Below, piece by piece: positions 26,300 to 33,721 of a DNA stretch of 64,000 nucleotides. The notes below the pieces were generated by a model. It worked only from the letters and a program-made list of their open reading frames with translations, was not told the DNA's origin and made no database searches. The stretch's first letter is position 1. Each line of letters starts with the position of its first letter. The stretch spans positions 1-64,000 of the forward strand of contig CAZIVP010000011.1 in NCBI GenBank assembly GCA_964542915.1, in the 5' to 3' direction. The position numbers and the translations under genes are program-made. This DNA is from CAZIVP01 sp964542915 (GTDB taxonomy: Bacteria; Calditrichota; Calditrichia; Calditrichales; Calditrichaceae).

Positions 26300-28231
26300 T
26301 TACAGAGCATCCGGATGTTCGGCCAGCAGGGGGCCCTTCGTCCTGACATCGCCCTGCCGTTCCGTATAGCGTTGATTATCCAGATATTCCATTAATGGAA
26401 TAACGTATTTACGACTGCCCTTAACGAACGTTTTGAAGGCGCCCACCTCCAATACCTCGCTTTCCCGGAAGTGTTGTTGCAAAAACCGGATCAACTGGTC
26501 GAATATATCCTGATGAAGATAGAATTTTCCGTCAATGGAAATCAATCGGCCTTCTTTTTGCAGTGCAGTGATCAACTGCCGGGCCTCGTTTGGTTTAATG
26601 CCCAACGCGCCTGCGATTTCATCTATGGCAGGCGGCGCAAAGCGGGTGCGTTCGTAAATATCTGCAACCTTCTCTTTCCATTGATCAAATGGTCCGGTTT
26701 CGTCGGGATTTTCCCGGGTGAAAAATTCGCCGTCGGCAAACAGGGCTTTACGGCTTAACGCTTTTTGCAGGGTGCGCTCGAGGAAAGCCGAATCAACGGA
26801 ACGCGGCTTCAGCAAACTTTCGATCTCCTTTCGATTCAAGCGCTTCTGCATGCGATTAACCCGTACGGCCTTTTCATCGAACCGTTCGTCGATCCTGGCC
26901 AGGGCGTCATCCATTTGTTTATTCGAGATAAAAAAACGTTGATCGCCCGGCTTAAAGTCCGTCAGAATTTGTTTTTTCAGTAATTGCTGCAGCGCTTCAT
27001 CCATTTTATGATCCGGTTCAAACAGCCGTTTTTGTAATTCTCTTTTGCTAAAGGCCCGATAACCGCTGAATGTTAAAATGAACTGAAGCCGGTCGGTGAG
27101 CGCCCTGCCGGTCATCTGTTCCAGATATTCCTGACGCTCCGCTCCCCTCCGTTTTGACCGCGGCGGGTCGATGTGCAGAATGCGTCCGCCGGCAACGGTG
27201 GTAACAGGGGAAAAGGAGCGTAATAATACCGGATCGCCAGGCGCCGCCACACAGGGTTCTTGCAGGGTGAGATAAATGGAATAGGCCTGTTGATTTTTAA
27301 GATACGAATCTTCATTATACCACGCTACGGTTCCCAAAATTTCGGCTGTTCCTGTATGGATGCGAACCTTGGCGCGCTTTTTAATTTTAAACGGCATCTG
27401 TTTAACGGTAACAATTTTAGCAAGAAGGGTTTTTGAAGGCAGCAAACGATCCGGCGCAACAATAACGCTGCCGCGTGGTAAAACTTCCGGCGAGACACCG
27501 GCCAGATTAATCGCCGCCCGCTGTCCGCTACAGGCCCGTTCCACCTCCTTTTGATGGACCTCAATGCCGCGTACTTTGGCGACCCTGCCCGCCGGTAAAA
27601 TTTCCACAGACCCGCCGGCTGCAATCTCCGAGGATAGCACCGTTCCCGTCACAATCGTTCCGAACCCTTTCATGGAAAAGCTACGATCCACATTGAGCCG
27701 GAAGGGGCGGTCCTCGCTCAACGGTTCGATTTGATCTATATGTTCTTGTAAAGTAAGCCGGAGTTGCTCAATACCCTGTAAACGGGTCGATGAAACCGGT
27801 ATGATCGGTACGCCGTAAAAACCGTGCTGATCCAGAAATTCATGTATTTCTTCCTTTACCAGCTCCAACCACTCATAATCGACCAAATCCGTCTTGGTCA
27901 GGGCAACCACCCCCCTGCGAACATTGAAAAATTTGAGAATTTCCAGATGTTCCGTTGTTTGCGGCATGATGCCGTCATCGGCGGCAATCACCAAAAGGAA
28001 TAAATCGACGGTATTAACGCCCGCCACCATATTTCTTACAAATTTTTCGTGTCCCGGCACGTCAATGATCGTAACGTTTTCCTGCCAGTACGCAAAACCA
28101 AGATCGATGGTAATACCGCGCTTTTGTTCTTCTTTCAGGCGGTCGGTTTCAATGCCCGTCATGGCGCGGATAAGGGCCGTTTTACCGTGATCGATATGAC
28201 CGGCCATACCTATGATGGTGTGTTTTTTCAT
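26300..28231 (-). CDS. selB: Selenocysteine-specific elongation factor
   Basis: 643 residues. G-domain motifs GHIDHGKT (11-18), DVPGHE and TKTD are all present, followed by EF-Tu-like domains II/III and C-terminal winged helices that read the SECIS hairpin. The length fits SelB (~610-640) and not EF-Tu or IF2. It delivers Sec-tRNA to UGA codons, so the organism should make selenoproteins; selA, selC and selD are not in this window. Confidence 0.95.
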   Translation of the reverse strand: MKKHTIIGMAGHIDHGKTALIRAMTGIETDRLKEEQKRGITIDLGFAYWQENVTIIDVPGHEKFVRNMVAGVNTVDLFLLVIAADDGIMPQTTEHLEILKFFNVRRGVVALTKTDLVDYEWLELVKEEIHEFLDQHGFYGVPIIPVSSTRLQGIEQLRLTLQEHIDQIEPLSEDRPFRLNVDRSFSMKGFGTIVTGTVLSSEIAAGGSVEILPAGRVAKVRGIEVHQKEVERACSGQRAAINLAGVSPEVLPRGSVIVAPDRLLPSKTLLAKIVTVKQMPFKIKKRAKVRIHTGTAEILGTVAWYNEDSYLKNQQAYSIYLTLQEPCVAAPGDPVLLRSFSPVTTVAGGRILHIDPPRSKRRGAERQEYLEQMTGRALTDRLQFILTFSGYRAFSKRELQKRLFEPDHKMDEALQQLLKKQILTDFKPGDQRFFISNKQMDDALARIDERFDEKAVRVNRMQKRLNRKEIESLLKPRSVDSAFLERTLQKALSRKALFADGEFFTRENPDETGPFDQWKEKVADIYERTRFAPPAIDEIAGALGIKPNEARQLITALQKEGRLISIDGKFYLHQDIFDQLIRFLQQHFRESEVLEVGAFKTFVKGSRKYVIPLMEYLDNQRYTERQGDVRTKGPLLAEHPDAL

Positions 28232-28328
28232 AAACCCGGATCGATGTTTTGTGCTTGTTCGCTCATTCTTTTCTCAACCGTATGTATCGGATTTTAAACA
28301 TACATGTCGTATATACACAAATTTATCA

Positions 28329-29450
28329 TCAGGATCGTGCATTATAATGATAGAGACGTACATATTCATGAACGGTATCTTCCATGGATTTAATCAGATA
28401 GGATTCATGATTGAGGGGCCGGGCCAATCGTTGTTTGAGCGTTTCGATGACCTCATTCTCATTGCTGCAAATATGAATTCTGTCCGGACATTCGGCGTGA
28501 CCGACGTCGAAGCACACCACATGCATGCCGCTGTAGATCGCTTCCATAAAAACATACGCCTGCGCCTCATACGAAGAGGGATGTAGTAAAATTTTACTCC
28601 GCTTCATATATTCAAAGACGTTTCGCCGCGGGAGTTCGCCTGTAAATTCCAAATGATCTTGAAGACGACGCTGCCCTACACGTTGTTTTAACAGATCGTA
28701 TTGCTCGCCGCCCCCGATAATAACCGCCTTCAATGCGGGGAAAAAAGGAATCAATGATGTAACCGCATCAATGAAAAAACCGTAATTTTTAAGATTAATC
28801 AGTGAACCGACGCCGAGGATATCAATATCCCGGATCGTTTCGATTTGTTCGACCGCTTTGTCTTCATGGTATTCCAATGTAACGGACGCTCTGTCCGATG
28901 CGAAGTTCGCTTCTTCCGCATCCAACCCGCGTGCAATGATGTTATGCACGGTATAACCTGTTTGCTCCTGAAAGAGTTGTGCCGATTTTTTGGAGCCGCA
29001 TGTTACGGTTATCCTGGAAAAATCAAGGTAGTTCAGGTAGCGATTTTGCGGAAGGACGTCTTGCCCCATAATAGTTGTCACATGTTTCAAATTAAAAGAC
29101 CTTGCAATCCACTGGCCCATGAACGTGCATTCATCCAGCCAGAAGCTGTGTATGAGCGTTACCGGTTGCTCCTTGTGTATTTGCAGGAAATAACGGAAGG
29201 CCCTCATCCAGGTCCGCAAACGTTGTAATTTGCCCCTTCCCTGTCCCCCGCAGGCATAAATTTGAATGTCGTGCCAACGATATTTACCGTACCCGGTAGG
29301 ATATTGAAATGCGATCACAGCGATTGCAACTTCCGGATGTACCCGTGAAAATGTGCGTATATAACTTTGCAACGCGGGAATGCAATTGCTGTCTCTTTCA
29401 TCTTCAGGAAATCCCGGCGCCAAAAAAACGATTTTGTCGCGGTTTTTCAT
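28329..29450 (-). CDS. Glycosyltransferase, GT4-type fold
   Basis: 373 residues with the two-domain GT-B plan. The N-terminal domain has LIHSFWLDECTFMGQWIARS. The C-terminal nucleotide-sugar domain has ILGVGSLINLKNYGFFIDAV, AVIIGGGEQYDLLKQRV and the HPSSYEAQAYVFMEAIYSG acceptor/donor motif (E-x7-E). No signal peptide. It probably adds a sugar to a cell-surface glycan or exopolysaccharide; donor and acceptor are unknown. Confidence 0.88.
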   Translation of the reverse strand: MKNRDKIVFLAPGFPEDERDSNCIPALQSYIRTFSRVHPEVAIAVIAFQYPTGYGKYRWHDIQIYACGGQGRGKLQRLRTWMRAFRYFLQIHKEQPVTLIHSFWLDECTFMGQWIARSFNLKHVTTIMGQDVLPQNRYLNYLDFSRITVTCGSKKSAQLFQEQTGYTVHNIIARGLDAEEANFASDRASVTLEYHEDKAVEQIETIRDIDILGVGSLINLKNYGFFIDAVTSLIPFFPALKAVIIGGGEQYDLLKQRVGQRRLQDHLEFTGELPRRNVFEYMKRSKILLHPSSYEAQAYVFMEAIYSGMHVVCFDVGHAECPDRIHICSNENEVIETLKQRLARPLNHESYLIKSMEDTVHEYVRLYHYNARS

Positions 29451-29490
29451 AATTCAAAGATTTATCTGTTTAGTCCAGCGCTATTAATGA

Positions 29491-29910
29491 TTAACCATAA
29501 ATATCGGTACCTCTGAAAAAGTAATTCACTTCAAATACCGCAGAATCTTTGGAATCCGATCCGTGCACGGCGTTCCGCTCGATATTACTGCCCATATCGT
29601 TACGGATAGTGCCTTTTCCCGATTTTTGCGGATCGGTCGCTCCCATCAAGTCGCGCCAACGCCGTATGATTTCCGGTCCCGTCAAGACCATTAAAACGAC
29701 GGGGCCCGAAGTCATAAAATCGATTAAATCCTTAAAAAACGGTTTTGTACGATGTACGTAGTAAAAGCCTTCGGCCTTTTTCCGATCCAGGTGTTCCATG
29801 CGCATGGCGCCTATCTTCATGCCCTCTTCTTCAATACGTTTGATGATTTCGCCCATATAGCCCGCCGACACCGCATCCGGCTTAATAATAGCAAGAGTTT
29901 GTTCCATCAC
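29491..29910 (-). CDS. ndk: Nucleoside diphosphate kinase
   Basis: 139 residues of canonical length with TLAIIKPDAV at the start and the catalytic histidine in NAVHGSDS (His116). It equilibrates nucleoside triphosphate pools. An AGGAGA ribosome site precedes the ATG and is immediately preceded by a long inverted repeat (29920-29966) that would lie in the mRNA leader. Confidence 0.97.
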   Translation of the reverse strand: MMEQTLAIIKPDAVSAGYMGEIIKRIEEEGMKIGAMRMEHLDRKKAEGFYYVHRTKPFFKDLIDFMTSGPVVLMVLTGPEIIRRWRDLMGATDPQKSGKGTIRNDMGSNIERNAVHGSDSKDSAVFEVNYFFRGTDIYG

Positions 29911-30246
29911 AGAATCTCCTTTTGTTAAATAACTGCTGTTGATAAATTACAGCAGCTTTAACAAAACGGTCAAGCGCATGCTATTAATTCCTCTTTCGTG
30001 TTGGGTTCAAGCGGATACAAGCCGGCGGGAGCACTTGTGAACCTTTTTCATTATCCTGGAATGGCCGTTGATTACCATTCGTTATCCGTTGCAAAGGATG
30101 GTATCGACGCGGGCAGGAATGTTGCACAAAACCTTTTCCGGCAACAAATTCTTGAATGGAACACAGTTGAAATGCACTGCATTAAGAACGCATAAACAAT
30201 TTTGGTTTATCAACTACAACGCATTAAACCGGGAGGAACCTTTTGT
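29911..30246. other. Divergent intergenic region, no gene seen
   Basis: 336 bases between ndk (minus) and the Mth938-like gene (plus). Apart from the ndk leader hairpin, short open frames here (e.g. 29998-30195) have no ribosome site or recognisable content. Promoters for both genes must be here, but I cannot place them confidently. Confidence 0.5.
29920..29966 (-). promoter_or_regulatory. Leader hairpin upstream of ndk
   Basis: TTTTGTTAAATAACTGCTGT (29920-29939) pairs with ACAGCAGCTTTAACAAAA (29949-29966): seventeen base pairs with a small internal loop and a 9-base apical loop. The stem directly abuts the ndk Shine-Dalgarno sequence, so it is either an operator palindrome or an mRNA structure controlling translation. 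Confidence 0.55.
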
Positions 30247-30591
30247 ATGAAAGTAGAAGCACTTCAATTCGGGCGGATTAATATAGATGGTCAAATTTTT
30301 ACAAACGATGTGATTATCGATCGCGGCAACGTGTATCTGAGAGACAAACAAAATTCACGCGCATTCAAGACCCAATACGGTCATACGCCGCTGACCGCCG
30401 GGGAGAATATCCCGTGGCATTGTGAGCGGCTGGTTATCGGAAACGGCATGTACGAACGGCTTCCGATCAGGGACGATTTCCGGGAAGAGGCACAGAAAAG
30501 AGGCGTGGAAATTATCGTGAAGTCCACAACCGAAGCCATTCAGGAGCTGAACCGGGAAAACACGAATCTAATTCTACACATTACGTGTTAA
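30247..30591 (+). CDS. Mth938-like domain protein (DUF498)
   Basis: 114 residues from the ATG at 30247, which has GGGAGGA upstream. The sequence runs FGRINIDGQIFTNDVIIDRG near the start and HCERLVIGNGMYERLPI in the middle, typical of the small Mth938/AAMDC-like single-domain fold. A function is not established for bacterial members. It stands alone between ndk and the PPIase gene. Confidence 0.8.
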   Translation: MKVEALQFGRINIDGQIFTNDVIIDRGNVYLRDKQNSRAFKTQYGHTPLTAGENIPWHCERLVIGNGMYERLPIRDDFREEAQKRGVEIIVKSTTEAIQELNRENTNLILHITC

Positions 30592-30788
30592 GGAATCGCA
30601 TAAGAAAGACTGCAACGAACGTGCCCGATAAGCTCCCAAAAACCACATTGCCCAGACAAACGTTTGGTAAACCTCTCAGCGATTGGCATTCAATTGATTG
30701 AGCCTCCCCTACGAGTCGGACTCCCGATGCATTGATTATTTAAGGTTTGCATCCTTGTAAAACGCGGTTTAATTTAAATAATACTGAT

Positions 30789-30802
30789 GTTAAACGTTTA
30801 AC
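30789..30802. promoter_or_regulatory. LacI-type operator (copy 1) upstream of PPIase lipoprotein
   Basis: GTTAAACGTTTAAC is a perfect 14-bp palindrome with a central CG, the hallmark of LacI-family operators. It lies 18 bases before the start codon, just after a TTGTAA-N18-TAATAC promoter-like pair, so binding would block transcription. Identical to the site in front of the lacI-type gene. Confidence 0.75.
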
Positions 30803-30820
30803 GAATACATGTGTTAAGAA

Positions 30821-32296
30821 ATGAGACACATCTGGCCGTTACCGGGATGGCTACTTTTCACCGCGTGTTGCCTAATTCACGCTTGTTCGGATCAACCTAA
30901 AGAAACAGTCCCTGCCGACTCCGTTATCGCGCGGGTTGATGGTGAATCAATCACACTCCGGGAATTCCGAACGTTTTACGAATCGGATATCGATTTTGGC
31001 ATCGACTCCACAGGATACCGCGCCCTTATTAATGAACTAAACCGTTATATCGATCAAATCCTCGCCTACCGTAAAGCCCGCAAGACCGGCTTCACGCAGG
31101 ATTCTATATTTATAAGGGCCCGAAACTGGGAAAAAGAACGCGCCATACTCAGACAACTCTATCGTGAGCAGATTGAAGAGGCAATCCAAATTCAAGAGAG
31201 CGACTTAAAACGCATGTACAAATGGTATCATACGGAAGTAAAAGTACGTCATCTTTTTCATGAAAATCCGAAGAAAATTACCCAATGGTACAAGCAGCTA
31301 AGACAGGGCCTTTCTTTTGAAAAACTTGCCATGCAGGCCTTTCGGGATTCCGTATTACGGCATAACGGCGGGGAGCTCGGGTGGCAGAAATTGGGTGAAT
31401 TGGAAATGCATTTTGCAAAAGCGGTGGACGGTTTAAATAAAAACGAAATATCAAAGCCCGTTCGTACACGTTGGGGGTATCACATAATACAGCTCCTTGA
31501 TCGTAAAGAACAGGTCATATTGCGCGAGGATGCCTATCAGAAAGAAAAGCCTTCACTTCGAAAAAAACTCATGAGAAAACGAGGGCGCGCCCTTTCCCAT
31601 AAATTTATTTCCCGCTTCATGAAGCAATATGATCCGCAGCCGGATCCGCAAACGTTGCGAATACTGTGGCAGACCGTGGCCGGCTCGGAAGCCGAAAAAC
31701 ACAGACTGCAATCTCCCGTAACCCTAACCAATCAAAAACTGCACAACCTTCGGGCGAAATTAAAAAAACATCTGAACCAACCGTTGGTGCGTTTTAAAGA
31801 TGGATCCATTTCACTTGGCCGTTATCTGGCGGCTGTCAGCAATATTCCTGTAAGCAATCGGCCACGCTTCGAAACCCCGCGCGAGCTATCCAATAAACTG
31901 GGCAAATGGGTAAGAGACCGGTTTCTGCTTCAAAAAGCGCGCTCCATGAATCTGGATAATCACCCCAGGGTACAAAATGAGGTACAGAGATTTGTCCGGC
32001 AGCAAAGTTATCTCCGGTTGGTGCACGGGGAAATGGAAGCCATACGGGTACCTGTCGAAATTCAACGTTATTTTGAAAAGCGCGATGAATCGAATTATTC
32101 AAAGGCAGACGCCCATTTACGTCGGTTTCACAATCTTCAGGAATGGTTGTGGTGGAAAGCCCGTCGGAATGTCCATCAGCAATTGAAAGAAATGAACATT
32201 CCCGTTGAGATCGAATTCGCTGAGTTAAAAGAAGAGGCCCGACGCATTGACTGGAAAAACCGCATTCCCATGGTCATGATCAGACGTCCGCAATAA
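30821..32296 (+). CDS. Parvulin-type peptidyl-prolyl isomerase lipoprotein
   Basis: 491 residues. A signal peptide ends at the lipobox IHAC (Cys22). An N-terminal SurA/PrsA-like helical region (IARVDGESITLREFRTFYES) is followed by a PpiC rotamase domain (about residues 141-230) with VRHLFHENPKKITQWYKQLR and GGELGWQKLGELEMHF and the closing RWGYHIIQLLDR motif. A long helical C-terminal half follows. Periplasmic chaperone/foldase for exported proteins. A LacI-type operator in its promoter implies carbohydrate-linked control. Confidence 0.88.
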   Translation: MRHIWPLPGWLLFTACCLIHACSDQPKETVPADSVIARVDGESITLREFRTFYESDIDFGIDSTGYRALINELNRYIDQILAYRKARKTGFTQDSIFIRARNWEKERAILRQLYREQIEEAIQIQESDLKRMYKWYHTEVKVRHLFHENPKKITQWYKQLRQGLSFEKLAMQAFRDSVLRHNGGELGWQKLGELEMHFAKAVDGLNKNEISKPVRTRWGYHIIQLLDRKEQVILREDAYQKEKPSLRKKLMRKRGRALSHKFISRFMKQYDPQPDPQTLRILWQTVAGSEAEKHRLQSPVTLTNQKLHNLRAKLKKHLNQPLVRFKDGSISLGRYLAAVSNIPVSNRPRFETPRELSNKLGKWVRDRFLLQKARSMNLDNHPRVQNEVQRFVRQQSYLRLVHGEMEAIRVPVEIQRYFEKRDESNYSKADAHLRRFHNLQEWLWWKARRNVHQQLKEMNIPVEIEFAELKEEARRIDWKNRIPMVMIRRPQ

Positions 32297-32396
32297 ATCG
32301 GGCCACCCAATCCTATCATCAACCTTAGCTAATCCATAATTATTACAGAGGGATAGACCGTCTCAGCTAAACGCAAGCCATTTAAGCAACCTGTTA

Positions 32397-32410
32397 TTTA
32401 AACGTTTAAC
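32397..32410. promoter_or_regulatory. LacI-type operator (copy 2)
   Basis: TTTAAACGTTTAAC matches the 14-bp operator at 13 positions and keeps the full 12-bp palindrome. It lies 199 bases upstream of copy 3, a spacing compatible with repression by DNA looping. Confidence 0.65.
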
Positions 32411-32559
32411 CATATAATCTTGGCCTGGTTTGCTGAAACTGTTGTTTTATGCATACGGGGGGGCAACTCTCCCGATTATCTATACATCTTTTATCCTCCC
32501 AAAAAACAACACCCTAAACTGAAACAACCGCGAAAAATAAATAAATTTTTAAAAATATC

Positions 32560-32588
32560 TTGACATAATTTTAAACTTTTAGTAGAAT
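32560..32588 (+). promoter_or_regulatory. Promoter of lacI-type gene and likely of the mannan locus
   Basis: TTGACA (32560-32565) and TAGAAT (32583-32588) are separated by exactly 17 bases. The predicted start point (~32595) falls at the edge of operator copy 3. Confidence 0.75.
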
Positions 32589-32595
32589 TTTATAA

Positions 32596-32609
32596 GTTAA
32601 ACGTTTAAC
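32596..32609. promoter_or_regulatory. LacI-type operator (copy 3), autoregulatory
   Basis: GTTAAACGTTTAAC, a perfect palindrome, overlaps the predicted transcription start and lies 10 bases before the regulator's ATG. Its position predicts autorepression. Confidence 0.78.
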
Positions 32610-32619
32610 CTATATATTT

Positions 32620-33639
32620 ATGACAACAACAATCAAAGATGTCGCCAAAAAAGCCAATGTTTCCATAGCCACTGTATCGCTGGTTATTCACAACAACAGC
32701 CGCATCAGTCCCAAAACAAAACGGCGCGTCCAAAAAGCCATTGATGAACTCGGCTATCATCCGACCCGCTCCGCACGCGGCCTGGTCTCTCAAAAAAGCG
32801 GCAATATCGGCTTTATCTTAACCGAAGACCACTTCACCCGATCCGAGCCCTTCTACAGCCAAATTTTTCTCGGTACGGAATTTTTTGCCCGGGATTTCGA
32901 GTATTACATTCTGTTAACCACCATCGATCCTTCGTTCTCCGAGCATGATCACCTGCCGCGCTTTGTACTCGAAAACAATGTCGACGGCGTCATTCTGGCC
33001 GGAAAAGTTCCGGACAATCTGATTCATAGATTGCAGCAATACCATTTTCCACTTGTATTCGTCGATTACTATCCCTCCTTCGGGAATTTTCCGGTGGTTA
33101 TGATCGACAATATGAACGCCGGCCTGCAGGCGACCCAACATTTACTGAATTGCAACCACAGGCACATCGCTTTTGTCGCCGGCGATATTACGCATCCCAG
33201 TATACAGGAACGTTTCCAGGGTTATAAAATGGCTCTGGAACAAGCGGGCGTCCCTTTTGATGTTAAAAAAACGATCGTGGGCCAACCCTACCCATCCCGC
33301 GAAAACGGTTACAAAGCAGCAAAACAACTTCTGAATCAATGCGGCGATGTCACAGCAATTTTTGCCTGTAATGATGCCATGGCCATTGGCGCCCTCCACT
33401 ACCTCAAGAAAAAAAAATATCGTGTACCCCACGATATTTCTCTGATCGGTTTTGATGATGTTGAAGCGGACATCTATCTGGATCCTCCCCTGACAACCAT
33501 GCGCGTGCCAAAGATCGACATGGGTTTGGAAGCCGCTCAGCTCATGGTCGATGTATTAAACAATAAATCCAAGAATCCAAGAAAAGTACTTGTCCCTGCG
33601 GAACTCATCGTTCGGAAATCAACCTGTCCGCAGGAATAG
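32620..33639 (+). CDS. LacI-family transcriptional regulator
   Basis: 339 residues. The N-terminal HTH and hinge helix run IKDVAKKANVSIATVSLVIH, then RRVQKAIDELGYHPTRSARG. The periplasmic-binding-like effector domain contains DGVILAGKVPDN, GYKAAKQLLNQCGDVTAIFA and ISLIGFDDVEADIYLDPPLT. The gene opens the plus-strand locus and the next gene starts 82 bases on, so it may be the first gene of a very long operon. The effector is probably a manno-oligosaccharide, judged only from the downstream enzymes. Confidence 0.95.
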   Translation: MTTTIKDVAKKANVSIATVSLVIHNNSRISPKTKRRVQKAIDELGYHPTRSARGLVSQKSGNIGFILTEDHFTRSEPFYSQIFLGTEFFARDFEYYILLTTIDPSFSEHDHLPRFVLENNVDGVILAGKVPDNLIHRLQQYHFPLVFVDYYPSFGNFPVVMIDNMNAGLQATQHLLNCNHRHIAFVAGDITHPSIQERFQGYKMALEQAGVPFDVKKTIVGQPYPSRENGYKAAKQLLNQCGDVTAIFACNDAMAIGALHYLKKKKYRVPHDISLIGFDDVEADIYLDPPLTTMRVPKIDMGLEAAQLMVDVLNNKSKNPRKVLVPAELIVRKSTCPQE

Positions 33640-33721
33640 GGTATAAAAAAGCTAGTAAGCTATGCAACGACCCAATTAATTGTTTGAAGCGCCACATCTA
33701 ACAAAATGTATGGAGGTCATC

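Larger units (their letters stand above)
32297..32619. other. Regulatory intergenic region upstream of lacI-type gene
   Basis: 323 bases without a gene. It contains two copies of the operator palindrome (32397-32410 and 32596-32609) and a strong promoter (32560-32588). The upstream copy is followed by TATAAT (32413-32418) but I see no good -35 for it. Confidence 0.7.

Noticed and set aside
30592..30820. Short palindrome near CGAGTCGGACTC as part of a tRNA (for example tRNA-Sec beside selB)
   Set aside because: No cloverleaf, no CCA-side acceptor stem and no T-arm consensus can be built around it.
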